Shown piece by piece: positions 34,747-43,654 of a stretch of 64,000 nucleotides of DNA. Where the stretch lies: NCBI RefSeq assembly GCF_000293805.1, contig NZ_AMBZ01000001.1, positions 462,001 to 526,000 on the forward strand, read 5' to 3'. The DNA comes from Paenibacillus alvei DSM 29 (GTDB lineage Bacteria; Bacillota; Bacilli; Paenibacillales; Paenibacillaceae). The position numbers and the translations under genes are program-made. The notes under the pieces were generated by a model. That model saw only the letters and a list, made by a program, of their open reading frames with translations, had not been told where the DNA came from and did not search any database. Each line of letters starts with the position of its first letter. Position 1 is the stretch's first letter.

Positions 34747-37041
34747 CTATTGCAACTTTATTTTCAAATTCCGATCCCAATGTCGAATGTAGAACTCAAA
34801 TAAGTAAATCTCTGTTTCGTTTCCCTTAAATCCACGATACACGTTTACGTACTTGTTGGAATTCTCCCAATCTAGCCAGTTCTCCTCCCATTGGAAAAAC
34901 AGGACTTTCCCAAATATTCTCTCGTCTCCCTGTTTCATATACGTCTGAGAAACGCCGCTGAACTTTAAATTCTCGCTCTCGTTCTCGACATACAGATCAC
35001 CGTTTTTGGTATAGTAGGTTACTTTGACCGGATAACCCTCTACGTTCACAAGCGTTTCTTTCTTTTCATCTGTAATAGCTGTCAACTTGATTGGCTTCTT
35101 ATAGTCATTTATCTTCTCAATCTCACGTTCCAACAACAATTCTACCGGCATATCCGCGGTCAACCGCAGATCGGGCCTTACCGGAAACTCGAACACTTGC
35201 CGATATCCATAGAGCGGAGTATCGAAGTATTCCAATGTCAACTCCCACCCTTCAAGCTTACGTCCGTTCACCAGCAATGAAACTGATCGGTATGGAATTC
35301 CGTGGAATACTTTCTTATTCTCCACCTCCAATTTTATCGCTGTCGGCCTGATAATCAGCTTGCGGAGGATCGAGTCCCCTTGCGACGTGTGGAGCGGAAT
35401 GTTTAATTCCCGGGTCACTGACGCCTTCATCGCCTTCTCCTTGTTCAAGGTGAACATGCCGATATTCCATTCTCCCTCGATATGACTTCCCTTCACGCCG
35501 TACACAAATTCGAATGAATTGCCGCCCTGCAGTAGTTCGTCCGAGCTATAGCCTTCTTGTACACCCCATTCTGGATGCCCATCAATCTCGATCGTTCTAG
35601 TCGACTTATCGCCTGATCGATTTACCACTTTCCCTTCCTTTTTCACCACAATTTGAGGCCCAACGATGTTGAAATTCGAATTATCCGTGTAGGACACAGA
35701 ATATTTGAGGAGTGCTTGCCCTTGTCCGCCTTTTACAAACTGCACCTTCAATTCCTCAATCCCACCATCATGAACCGGAAAAGTCTGTACCTCCGCCTTG
35801 TGCGGATCCAAATCGATTGGTACACGAACGTAGTCATACGCTTGCAGCCCACGCGCAGACAATTGCACATTCGCTTCATTGCCGGGAACCGTCCAGGACG
35901 TCTCGAAGAAGCCATTGTAGGTTCGGCTTTCTTCATCCCATTTATCCCAATAATATCCATCCCTCCAGTGGTAGTTCAAATTCACTCTCTTCACATAATC
36001 CAGGCTTTCAATGGAATTTCCTTTCTCGTCTTTGAAATCAAATTGGTCGAATATCCATTTCCGCTCCTGCTTATCCCCTGTATTCAAGCTGTATAACAGC
36101 GTGGTTCCATTATCGTCGGACACCGCCGTATCGATAGCGAATGTGACGCCGCTATTCGTAACCTTCTTATTGATCGGTTGCCCAAATCCATGCTGGATCG
36201 CTGATTCCACACCTTTCAGATTTTTAAAATCCCACTTCATGGTAATATAGGCGAGAACTGGAGTAGCCAACAGCACAAACGCAGCCAATGACAGCACAGC
36301 CAACCTGCGCCCGCGGAACAACGGCTTCGTCTGTAACGGTGTGGCCGACGTTCCTTGTTCGTCCTGCTCACTTCTGGCCGCCTCAATCCGCATCCACATC
36401 GCCTCGAAGTCCGGGTAGGAATGGCTGCCTTCATCGCCCAGCTGCTGTGAAAGATTTGTTGCTTCGTTTGTTTTTTCTCCAAGTTCCTCACCTTCCTTTC
36501 TTCCCAAGCTACTGTTCCGCTTGACTGATTGCTCATCCGGCAGCTTTAAATCATCGTCCAACTCGTCCAATATGACCCTCATCATCTTCAATCCTCGGTT
36601 CAACCGGGATTTCACGGTTCCCACCGGAATATCCAGAATATCCGCGATGTCGGCAAGCGGCAGATCATTTGTATACCGCAGGGTGATGACGATGCGGATT
36701 TTGTCCGGCAGCTTCGCGAGGCGCCGCTTCCACTCGTCCTCTGACTCCTTTTGTTCGACTACCGTTAGGATAGAAGGTTCCACCTGCTCCCGTTGGAACA
36801 AGAGCAGCATCTTCTCCTTCATCCATCTCGACTTATTCTTGCGCAAGTGATTTAAGCAATGGTTGACCGTAATTCGCATGAGCCACGTCTTGAGAAACTC
36901 CACCTTGTCCCATCCCGACGTGAGCGCCTTCATGAACACCTCTTGGCACACGTCTTCCGCATCCGAGGCATTGCGCAGCATATAGTAGCAGGTCCTGTAC
37001 ACATCTCTGTTGTATTTTTCGAAAAATTCCCTGTCCGTCAA
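34747..37041 (-). CDS. ECF sigma factor fused to a DUF4179-like membrane anti-sigma/sensor
   Basis: A continuous frame of about 764 residues. Residues ~1-165 are an ECF sigma factor: region 2 (REFFEKYNRDVYRTCYYMLRNASDAEDVCQEVFMKAL, LKTWLMRITVNHCLNHLRK) and region 4 (LPDKIRIVITLRYTNDLPLADIADILDIPVGTVKSRLNRGL). A charged linker leads to YPDFEAMWMRIEAA, the usual start of a DUF4179-type anti-sigma, one membrane helix (~245-266) and about 500 extracellular residues. Normally these are two genes. I favour the TTG at 37041 (GGTGGAG 6-8 bases upstream); a GTG at 37053 is the alternative. The protein would be a sigma factor tethered to the membrane by its own inhibitor; release probably needs proteolysis (inference). 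Confidence 0.82.
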   Translation of the reverse strand: MTDREFFEKYNRDVYRTCYYMLRNASDAEDVCQEVFMKALTSGWDKVEFLKTWLMRITVNHCLNHLRKNKSRWMKEKMLLLFQREQVEPSILTVVEQKESEDEWKRRLAKLPDKIRIVITLRYTNDLPLADIADILDIPVGTVKSRLNRGLKMMRVILDELDDDLKLPDEQSVKRNSSLGRKEGEELGEKTNEATNLSQQLGDEGSHSYPDFEAMWMRIEAARSEQDEQGTSATPLQTKPLFRGRRLAVLSLAAFVLLATPVLAYITMKWDFKNLKGVESAIQHGFGQPINKKVTNSGVTFAIDTAVSDDNGTTLLYSLNTGDKQERKWIFDQFDFKDEKGNSIESLDYVKRVNLNYHWRDGYYWDKWDEESRTYNGFFETSWTVPGNEANVQLSARGLQAYDYVRVPIDLDPHKAEVQTFPVHDGGIEELKVQFVKGGQGQALLKYSVSYTDNSNFNIVGPQIVVKKEGKVVNRSGDKSTRTIEIDGHPEWGVQEGYSSDELLQGGNSFEFVYGVKGSHIEGEWNIGMFTLNKEKAMKASVTRELNIPLHTSQGDSILRKLIIRPTAIKLEVENKKVFHGIPYRSVSLLVNGRKLEGWELTLEYFDTPLYGYRQVFEFPVRPDLRLTADMPVELLLEREIEKINDYKKPIKLTAITDEKKETLVNVEGYPVKVTYYTKNGDLYVENESENLKFSGVSQTYMKQGDERIFGKVLFFQWEENWLDWENSNKYVNVYRGFKGNETEIYLFEFYIRHWDRNLKIKLQ

Positions 37042-37102
37042 CAGGTTCTCCACCTTTCCTACACATCGCTAGTTGCTGCTCCCCTTGAACATGCACTACT
37101 AG

Positions 37103-37131
37103 ATTAACAACTATCTTCTATAAAAGGTTCA
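37103..37131 (-). promoter_or_regulatory. ECF-type promoter of the sigma fusion gene (autoregulation)
   Basis: TGAACC (37126-37131), 17-base spacer, GTTAAT (37103-37108). It shares both elements with the promoter of the DUF4367-like operon, consistent with one sigma factor reading both. Confidence 0.6.
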
Positions 37132-37226
37132 TTTATTGGATAAATGGGGTAAAAAATTTAGCACCTAATGAAATCTCGGCAAATTGCCGATATAAGAAGG
37201 GAGTATGTCTGAGGAGGGTTTGAACT

Positions 37227-38603
37227 TTGCCGCGAATCGTCAGGCAGCTGAATCGATGGCTGCTGTTTCTTATATTGCTAGCTTTATGTGCATTTCCTTT
37301 TCAAAACTTTATTCTCTCTAAGCTCAAGGATGGCTCCTTACCCTTCTCCTTCGGGCTGCCCTCGGACGACATTGTACTGATGCTGTACAGCAATACCGCA
37401 CGGGTAGGACGCTATCTGGTTCCACTTGCAGAATCCGAGCCGAAGGCTGCTCCTTATCAGGAGAAGGGGGAGACACTCGTACCTGTCCGCTTCCTGGCGG
37501 ACAAGCTTGATGCAGATCTGGCTGTCGATAAGGGTGGCCGCACCCTTACGTTGTCAAGAGATGAAGCAAGAATTACGTATTCGCTCGAAAAAGGCAAGGT
37601 CAGCATCGCGACTCCATCCGGCAGCAAATCCGCAGCCTCTGTAAATGCACTGCCTGTTCAGAAGGACGGAGTTACCTACGTCCCGCTTCGGCCGGCTAGT
37701 GAAGCGCTCGGGCGGCATATTTATAGCAGTGGCGGCGTAATCGCACTGACCACGACTCCAAAAGCGCCTAAACAAGAGAAGTGGAACGAATGGAGAGAGG
37801 AATTGTCCTCCTATCTGGCCTACGATGCGTTTGGTTCGTATGCAGTCAAGATGGGAACAAGCTATACCGCACTGTTCCACCGCTGGGAAGACGCCGTCAA
37901 TTATGCGAAGCAGATACCTGGCCGCAGAGTAACCTACCGCGGTCAGCATGTGATGTGGGATCCGAAGAAGCCTGCGCCGAAGTCGATTCGCTTGAATGGA
38001 GCTCCGCTTATTTTGCAGCTCCCTGAGTTGCCGCGCGGCTGTGAAGTGACTGCCCTAGCCATGCTCTTGCAATCCGCAGGTCAGAAAGTAGACAAGATGG
38101 AGCTGGCTAAAAATATCCGCAAAGATACAACGCCGTATGAGAAAAAGAATGGCGGCATCTATTTCGGCAATCCGCATCGCGGATTCGTAGGCGATATGTA
38201 CACGTTCGCCAATCCTGGTCTCGGGGTATATCACGAGCCGATAGCAGAGGTCGCGGAGAAGTATTTGCCGGGACGAATCATTGATATGACCGGGACATCG
38301 TTCGGGCATCTGCTGTGGACGGTCGGGCAAGGAACGCCAGTATGGGTTATCCATACGACACTGTACGATTTCGTCCCAGCAGGAGCTTGGATAACGTGGA
38401 ATACAGCAGATGGGCCAATCCAAGTGACCTACTATGAGCACTCCTTGCTCGTGATCGGCTATGACGAGCAATATGTATACGTACATGATCCGCTTGGTCG
38501 CCGCGATCGCATCTCCCGCGCCGCCTTCAAGCGCGGATGGGAGCAAATGGGCAGCCAAGCGATCACCTATACGAAGGCAGCGCCAACTGCACAAGCAACA
38601 TAA
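37227..38603 (+). CDS. Membrane/secreted protein: copper-amine-oxidase-like domain plus C39-type peptidase
   Basis: A 458-residue protein with an N-terminal membrane segment (residues ~11-31). Residues ~65-175 contain YQEKGETLVPVRFLADKL and VQKDGVTYVPLRPASEALG, the repeated pattern of copper amine oxidase N-terminal-like (stalk) domains common in Paenibacillus surface proteins. Residues ~255-440 look like a C39-type papain fold: Cys in LPELPRGCEVTALAMLLQ, His in YYEHSLLVIGYDEQYVYVHDP. Substrate unknown. The start is a TTG at 37227 with GAGGAGG 9 bases upstream. It is divergent from the sigma fusion gene, 185 bases away. Confidence 0.82.
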   Translation: MPRIVRQLNRWLLFLILLALCAFPFQNFILSKLKDGSLPFSFGLPSDDIVLMLYSNTARVGRYLVPLAESEPKAAPYQEKGETLVPVRFLADKLDADLAVDKGGRTLTLSRDEARITYSLEKGKVSIATPSGSKSAASVNALPVQKDGVTYVPLRPASEALGRHIYSSGGVIALTTTPKAPKQEKWNEWREELSSYLAYDAFGSYAVKMGTSYTALFHRWEDAVNYAKQIPGRRVTYRGQHVMWDPKKPAPKSIRLNGAPLILQLPELPRGCEVTALAMLLQSAGQKVDKMELAKNIRKDTTPYEKKNGGIYFGNPHRGFVGDMYTFANPGLGVYHEPIAEVAEKYLPGRIIDMTGTSFGHLLWTVGQGTPVWVIHTTLYDFVPAGAWITWNTADGPIQVTYYEHSLLVIGYDEQYVYVHDPLGRRDRISRAAFKRGWEQMGSQAITYTKAAPTAQAT

Positions 38604-38618
38604 GCGCACCGGCAATAC

Positions 38619-38671
38619 AAAAGGAACTGTCCTCACTGCATCCAATTATGCAGAGAGTCAGTTCCTTTTTT
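38619..38671. terminator. Terminator of the C39-like gene
   Basis: AAAAGGAACTG / CAGTTCCTTTTTT stem ending in a T run on the plus strand, 15 bases past the stop. Confidence 0.82.
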
Positions 38672-38717
38672 CTGGCGTATTCAAACTTTGCCCCAATGAT
38701 TCTTAGATAAACTCTCC

Positions 38718-38885
38718 CTAATCATAATTGCGTAAAATGAGGTAGAGGATGATCCCTACCGGACCAAGCAGGAATACTACGAGCGCCCATAAACAGCCAA
38801 TCTGCTTCCCCTTGCGCGCTGATGCCTCGCCCCATATCCAGAACAGACACACCCAGCTTAACACCCATATCAGAAAGCCAATCAA
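38718..38885 (-). CDS. Small PLDc_N-like membrane protein
   Basis: A 55-residue membrane protein with two hydrophobic segments; the second (WALVVFLLGPVGIILYLILR) matches the PLDc_N module that occurs alone in many Bacillales small proteins. I start it at the TTG at 38885, 7 bases after GGGGGG; the frame is open to an ATG at 38942 but that has no ribosome site. Function unknown. Confidence 0.6.
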   Translation of the reverse strand: MIGFLIWVLSWVCLFWIWGEASARKGKQIGCLWALVVFLLGPVGIILYLILRNYD

Positions 38886-39027
38886 CCCGCATCCCCCCGT
38901 TTCAATTAAGAAACCTGGTCGTAATTGTTTATGCTGCAGCATCTATAAACTACATTTGATATGTACGCAGGAATCGCTGCAATTAGGATTTCTTTTTCAT
39001 CATGCCTGGCTTCCCCTATGAACACAG

Positions 39028-39070
39028 AAAGCTGACCCACAAAGCGATTTCTGCTTCGCGGGTCAGCTTT
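39028..39070. terminator. Terminator after the anti-sigma gene
   Basis: AAAGCTGACCC / GGGTCAGCTTT stem-loop, 20 bases past the stop of the anti-sigma gene. Confidence 0.75.
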
Positions 39071-39090
39071 TCTAACCTTTTTTCTCTTGT

Positions 39091-41661
39091 CTAATTTAGA
39101 TTTATGTCGTTATTAGTATCAATATCCAGGCGGTAGAACTTCGAATAACGATTCATTTGCCCTTCAATCGTCAGACTGCCTTCTCTTTTGAAAATATACC
39201 AGTTTTGACCGTTATATCGCTCAACCGAATACCCGTTCAGATCAATGCTGAACAGCCTTTTCACGTCAGGCGCCGCTACGTCGAGCACCTGCTTATTCGA
39301 GAATTTGTCGAAGAGGGCCTCGGTTGCATTCGTTCCCGTTTCTAAAATGTCGGAATCATAAACGGACAGTATGCGTCCAGTGTTATAGCCAACCTGAATG
39401 GACAAATCACGCTCCTGATCCTCTAAATCGTAATAATCCTTCGCAATTCCGATACGGCTGTCATAGCGATACGTACGGCTTGCAAGCGCCATCGGGGTTT
39501 CTTTCCCTCTAACGGTGAGGGAAGCTTTCTTAGCCGACTCAAGCGCCTTAGCACTTACTTGATCCATCGGAATGTCATAAGACATGCTAAGGACTCGTTC
39601 TCCCTCCATCTCGATGTCGATATCTTTTCCTGTAATCCAGGTATGCACATCCCGATCGACCCTTGTCTTTGCCCGAGTAATGTCCTGAATACGGGCAGCC
39701 AGCTGTTTTTCATCCAGTCCTGTTTGCCCTTCAACAATCCGCTTAATCTTATCTGGCAGCTCAGCGTAATTCATGGAGATGTGAACATCATAAGTTCCAC
39801 GTTTCACATCAAGAGCGGCATAGCTCTTGTTATCCTTGCTATAAACGGTAACATCATGATAAGACGATCCACGGTATTCCTCGACTCCATATAGCTCAAT
39901 GTCACGACCAGCAACTTCTCGTACTGCTTGCTTCATACGCTCCACTATGGAAGAATCCAAATCCTTCACCGTCTTGCCATGCTTCGGCTCCGTCAAGCTG
40001 CCTACTTGATCGTGTTCTCCTGCGAGCGGCGGGATGGTAAACTCAATCTTCTGATTAACCTCAATCGGTTCATTGTATCTCCGTAGCGATATTTCATATT
40101 CGTCCAATTTCGGAGCCATAATCGCAATATCATAAACATCTTGCTTCTGCTTCTCCTGCCCCCATTTATCCTTATCTTCAAAAATCGTTCCCAATACCCA
40201 ACTGAACGTAATATTTCTTTCATATTTTTCGTTTAATTGCTTGCCTGTCATTGGGATAGCTCTCGTCTCCGGTGTATCCAGATTCAAGTCATATTGCTTC
40301 CAAATCTCGTTCGATCCTGATCCCTGAAGCTTCAAGTAGTAAGGCTCATACGTCAAGAATGTACCCTGAAACGGATTATTCCCCGCTTGATCTGGCTGAA
40401 CCTTGAGATGGAGGATTCCCTTATTGTCATACTCTGTGCCTAATATCGTTATATCCCTGCCCTGATATTGGATCTTCTTTGGATATTTATCTTCCGTGCG
40501 AAGACGGAACGTACGATTTGGCCGGGCTTGAGTCACATACAATCTCTTTAATCCCAGAGTCATGTGCTTCGGCTTGTTCTCGAAATAGACAGACGGGATA
40601 AACTCCCACTGGTTGCGGCTGACCCCATTCACCAAATCTCTGAATCCTGAAGACTGTCGAATCGGATACACTTTACCGGTCTCGTCTTTCAGTATAAGAT
40701 TTTCTCGGACAATCTCATCCCAATCGTAACCTGGATGCAGCTCTGCCTTTCCTTCATCTTGAATTCGAGTTCGAGTCTCAAGCAGCATACGGGTAGGAGA
40801 GATCGTAATATCCTTAAGAGCAAACTGCTGCACAATCGAGTCTGCCTGCTCTGCCGTCCGCTCCAGATTGACCACGCGAGTTGGTTTTATATTATTGATA
40901 CCGAGCGGAACCTGAATATCCTCTGATTCGGAGTAAATATTTTTATATTCGTCATTGCGCTTAATTTTTGTCAGCCGGATCGTAATTTTCCGATCCTTAT
41001 CTTCTCGTTTCAACTGCTCGACGTATTCTGGCGGCAAAGGAATGTCATGTTTCCAAGTAACAATACCATCCGCTTTTGCTTTAGCCTGTTTACGCGACTC
41101 ATCATCGGATTCAATATGATAGGAAGTCGTATGATTGCTTCCATCCGAGAATCGGTGTTCGTCAAATTCAGGGAGCGTAGCCGTATAATCCTCGAACTCG
41201 TCATACAATCGGCGGGAACGCTGCGCCTCGGCAATATCCTCGCCCTTGATTGTAACCGTGACGAACAGACGATCATCTTCCAAATACAAATTATCGACGC
41301 TTACTTCCCGCTCTCCCCACTTCGTACGGTAGGTTTGTACCGGAATGTAGCCATGCTCCTTGGCATTGCGGATGCCCATAAAGCTGCCTGCCCCTTCCAG
41401 CCACTTGACTGCGGCCTCCAGTCCGGGGATTTGCTTCGCATACGCGGCAAAGGAAGGCACAAACATGATCGAGCCAGAGAACAGCAAAACGCCGGCCGCA
41501 ACCGTTCCTATGCTGCGCTGTACAATCTTCGTCCGATGGCGGCGGCGATCCATATTCTCGATCCGCTCCGCAATCCGTTGAGACAGATTAGGTGGAATAG
41601 GCACTTCGGGCAATTTTGCGAACATTGCTTCGATCTCCTCATCCCTAAATTCCATCAGCAT
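39091..41661 (-). CDS. DUF4179-like transmembrane anti-sigma factor with C-terminal secreted-type domain
   Basis: An 856-residue protein. Residues 1-47 are cytoplasmic (probable sigma-binding part), 49-71 a membrane helix, the rest extracellular. Residues ~75-560 resemble DUF4179-type extracellular regions. Residues 567-856 align colinearly with the free secreted proteins at 60.9 and 61.9 kb: MKQAVREVAGRDIELYGV against MKELAGKEVKMQDV, and VKRLFSIDLNGYSVE against AKKLFNIDITGYEVK. The start overlaps the ECF stop; AAGGAGG is 4 bases before the ATG at 41661 and 10 before a second ATG at 41655. It should hold the upstream sigma factor inactive until a cell-surface signal. Confidence 0.85.
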   Translation of the reverse strand: MLMEFRDEEIEAMFAKLPEVPIPPNLSQRIAERIENMDRRRHRTKIVQRSIGTVAAGVLLFSGSIMFVPSFAAYAKQIPGLEAAVKWLEGAGSFMGIRNAKEHGYIPVQTYRTKWGEREVSVDNLYLEDDRLFVTVTIKGEDIAEAQRSRRLYDEFEDYTATLPEFDEHRFSDGSNHTTSYHIESDDESRKQAKAKADGIVTWKHDIPLPPEYVEQLKREDKDRKITIRLTKIKRNDEYKNIYSESEDIQVPLGINNIKPTRVVNLERTAEQADSIVQQFALKDITISPTRMLLETRTRIQDEGKAELHPGYDWDEIVRENLILKDETGKVYPIRQSSGFRDLVNGVSRNQWEFIPSVYFENKPKHMTLGLKRLYVTQARPNRTFRLRTEDKYPKKIQYQGRDITILGTEYDNKGILHLKVQPDQAGNNPFQGTFLTYEPYYLKLQGSGSNEIWKQYDLNLDTPETRAIPMTGKQLNEKYERNITFSWVLGTIFEDKDKWGQEKQKQDVYDIAIMAPKLDEYEISLRRYNEPIEVNQKIEFTIPPLAGEHDQVGSLTEPKHGKTVKDLDSSIVERMKQAVREVAGRDIELYGVEEYRGSSYHDVTVYSKDNKSYAALDVKRGTYDVHISMNYAELPDKIKRIVEGQTGLDEKQLAARIQDITRAKTRVDRDVHTWITGKDIDIEMEGERVLSMSYDIPMDQVSAKALESAKKASLTVRGKETPMALASRTYRYDSRIGIAKDYYDLEDQERDLSIQVGYNTGRILSVYDSDILETGTNATEALFDKFSNKQVLDVAAPDVKRLFSIDLNGYSVERYNGQNWYIFKREGSLTIEGQMNRYSKFYRLDIDTNNDINLN

Positions 41662-42182
41662 CTAGCCTCCTTCATTTCTGGCATCATTTGCTTTTTAAAC
41701 AACTTAATTGTGTTATATATTTTCGTTTTAACCGTGCCCAGCGGCATATCTGTCATCTCTGCAATTTCTTCTAGCGTATATCCTTGAACATACTTCAATT
41801 GGATGAGCATCCGCGTCATTGGCGGCTGCTGCTCCATAAGAGCCTGAAAATCCAGCATTTCGTCCGTCGGCGGACGCTTTGCGACTCCCATAACCTCTTC
41901 GTCCTCTATGTAGACTATCGATTTATTTTTACGCAAATAGGTTTTGCACTGATTGATGACAATCCGAGTGAACCAAGTGTTGAATTTTTCGGGGTCTTTC
42001 AATTTCTGTATATGAATAAGGGCCTTCTCCACAGCATCGCATACTGCGTCCATACTGGCGGCCTCATCGTGTAAATAACTATATGCGATTCGGTACGATC
42101 GGTCTTGAATTTGCTGTACCGCTAGTGCAAAGCTGTGTGTATCGCCCTGCTGCGCGCGGACAATCAGCATCTTCTGATCCAT
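41655..42182 (-). CDS. ECF RNA polymerase sigma factor
   Basis: A 175-residue sigma factor of the extracytoplasmic-function class. Region 2: FALAVQQIQDRSYRIAYSYLHDEAASMDAVCDAVEKAL and FNTWFTRIVINQCKTYLRK. Region 4: QQPPMTRMLIQLKYVQGYTLEEIAEMTDMPLGTVKTKIYNTIKLFKK. The ATG at 42182 has GGGGGAGG four bases upstream. It overlaps the anti-sigma gene by 7 bases, the usual layout of an ECF/anti-sigma pair. A SigW-like promoter upstream suggests autoregulation. Confidence 0.92.
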   Translation of the reverse strand: MDQKMLIVRAQQGDTHSFALAVQQIQDRSYRIAYSYLHDEAASMDAVCDAVEKALIHIQKLKDPEKFNTWFTRIVINQCKTYLRKNKSIVYIEDEEVMGVAKRPPTDEMLDFQALMEQQPPMTRMLIQLKYVQGYTLEEIAEMTDMPLGTVKTKIYNTIKLFKKQMMPEMKEARC

Positions 42183-42254
42183 AGTTCCTCCCCCTTCGGT
42201 CACCACTATGATGCATGGAGGCCCTAAATAGTTTTGGAAACTAAAATATTATTT

Positions 42255-42281
42255 TACGTTGACGCTCCTTTAACAGTTTCA
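42255..42281 (-). promoter_or_regulatory. ECF-type promoter of the sigma/anti-sigma pair
   Basis: TGAAAC (42276-42281), 17-base spacer, CGTA (42255-42258), as in SigW-type promoters and different from the TGAACC/GTTAAT pair at 34.6 and 37.1 kb. Confidence 0.6.
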
Positions 42282-42365
42282 TACGAGTTCATGATTATCG
42301 TTCCTCCTACTTTTGATGTCAATTTCAATAGTAAGATGCCTCACTTCGGTCAATTGTTTTGGTGC

Positions 42366-42392
42366 AAAAAAAATCCCGGACTAATTCCGGGA
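42366..42392 (-). terminator. Terminator of the 86-residue ORF
   Basis: TCCCGGA / TCCGGGA stem overlapping the stop codon, followed by T8 on the minus strand. Confidence 0.8.
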
Positions 42393-42641
42393 CTCTCCAT
42401 CGCGCTTAGCGCGTTTCATATATTGGTCATAACGGTCGTCTACTTCCTCAGCGATAGAGCGATACCGATTCGTTTCTTCTACGATTGGATCCAGCGTCGT
42501 CTGAATACGGATTTCGGTTCGCGGCGCTATTCGACGTCTAACAGCCTCGTCCGGCTTCTCTGTATCCATCTCTCCTGCCGTCAGCCGCTCGTGCAGCTCT
42601 GCCTCCAGCTGCTCTTGTCTTCCCTTGTCCCGTTCAGTCAC
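42381..42641 (-). CDS. Small charged hypothetical protein, 86 aa
   Basis: Very hydrophilic, helical 86-residue protein rich in Glu and Arg, with no membrane segment. The start is a GTG at 42641 with GGGAGG 7 bases upstream; its own terminator follows the stop directly. I do not recognise the family. The ribosome site and terminator make it a real gene. Confidence 0.6.
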   Translation of the reverse strand: MTERDKGRQEQLEAELHERLTAGEMDTEKPDEAVRRRIAPRTEIRIQTTLDPIVEETNRYRSIAEEVDDRYDQYMKRAKRDGESRN

Positions 42642-42696
42642 AGGAACACCTCCCTCAAGCACATTCTCCCTCTAGTATGAGCTTGAATGACACTCT

Positions 42697-43554
42697 CTAG
42701 CCTTGAGCTTTTGCTTCTCTTAACGCTTCAATGAAGGAGCCGTGAATATGTCCGTTCGAGGCAACGACGTCCCGCACGCCTAGATGATATGGTCTGCCGT
42801 ACGTATCTGTTACCTTGCCGCCGGATTCCGAGATGAGCAAGCTGCCCGCGGCCAAATCCCAAGCATTCAGGTTCAATTCCCAGAACCCTGTCAAGCGGCC
42901 TGCAGCCACATAAGCCATGTGGAGAGCGGCCGAGCCTGCGGTACGGATGTTGCGAACCTGCGGCGCAAGCGCGGTAATCCCCGCCAAATTCGCGGGCAAC
43001 GCATGTTCTCGCTCCGTAGGGAATCCGCTTGCAATCAAGCTCGCCCCGAGCTGCTGCTCTGGTGCCACCTGCATTCGGCGTCCGTGCACATAGGCACCCT
43101 TTCCTTTTTCCGCCACGAACAGTTCATCTCTCGTCGGATCGTACACAATGCCGACAATCACTTCTCCCTTATGCGCCAATGCGATCGATACGGAGTAGAA
43201 TGGGAACCCGTGAACATAATTTGTCGTTCCATCGAGCGGATCAATAATCCACACATATTCCTCCTGCAGCGCCTTCTCCAATGCCCGCTTGGCCGCATCC
43301 TTTCCAGGATCCACCGATTCCTCGCCGAGAATAGTATGCTGCGGGAAATGGGTCAGCAGCAAACGGCGGATCATCTGCTCGGCTCCTTTGTCAATTTCGG
43401 TAACAAGATCGTGCATAGAAGATTTTATATTCAGCGATATGTACTGCCCTAATTTACTCTTAATCCATTCACCCGTCTTAGCCGCACAGTTGACTGCTAC
43501 CGCTGTATAACTTTTACTGGTGACCACATGAGGAGTCTTGTCTGAAGTATTCAA
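42697..43554 (-). CDS. Inositol monophosphatase family protein
   Basis: Metal-dependent sugar-phosphatase of 285 residues (SuhB/IMPase fold). Metal ligands appear in order: ILGEESVDPG, WIIDPLDGTTNYVHGFPFYSVS, and NAWDLAAGSLLISESGG. Substrates in the family include inositol phosphate, fructose-1,6-bisphosphate and PAP; the sequence does not decide. The annotated start is a TTG at 43554 with only a weak upstream site, so the true start may differ by a few codons. Confidence 0.88.
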   Translation of the reverse strand: MNTSDKTPHVVTSKSYTAVAVNCAAKTGEWIKSKLGQYISLNIKSSMHDLVTEIDKGAEQMIRRLLLTHFPQHTILGEESVDPGKDAAKRALEKALQEEYVWIIDPLDGTTNYVHGFPFYSVSIALAHKGEVIVGIVYDPTRDELFVAEKGKGAYVHGRRMQVAPEQQLGASLIASGFPTEREHALPANLAGITALAPQVRNIRTAGSAALHMAYVAAGRLTGFWELNLNAWDLAAGSLLISESGGKVTDTYGRPYHLGVRDVVASNGHIHGSFIEALREAKAQG

Positions 43555-43654
43555 GGCTTCACGCTACTTTCTATTAAAAATTGCTTCCTTTTCTTCCAAT
43601 ATACGTAGTAATCCCTTAGAAGTTTCGTTCGAATATCCAAGCTATGCAAAATGT

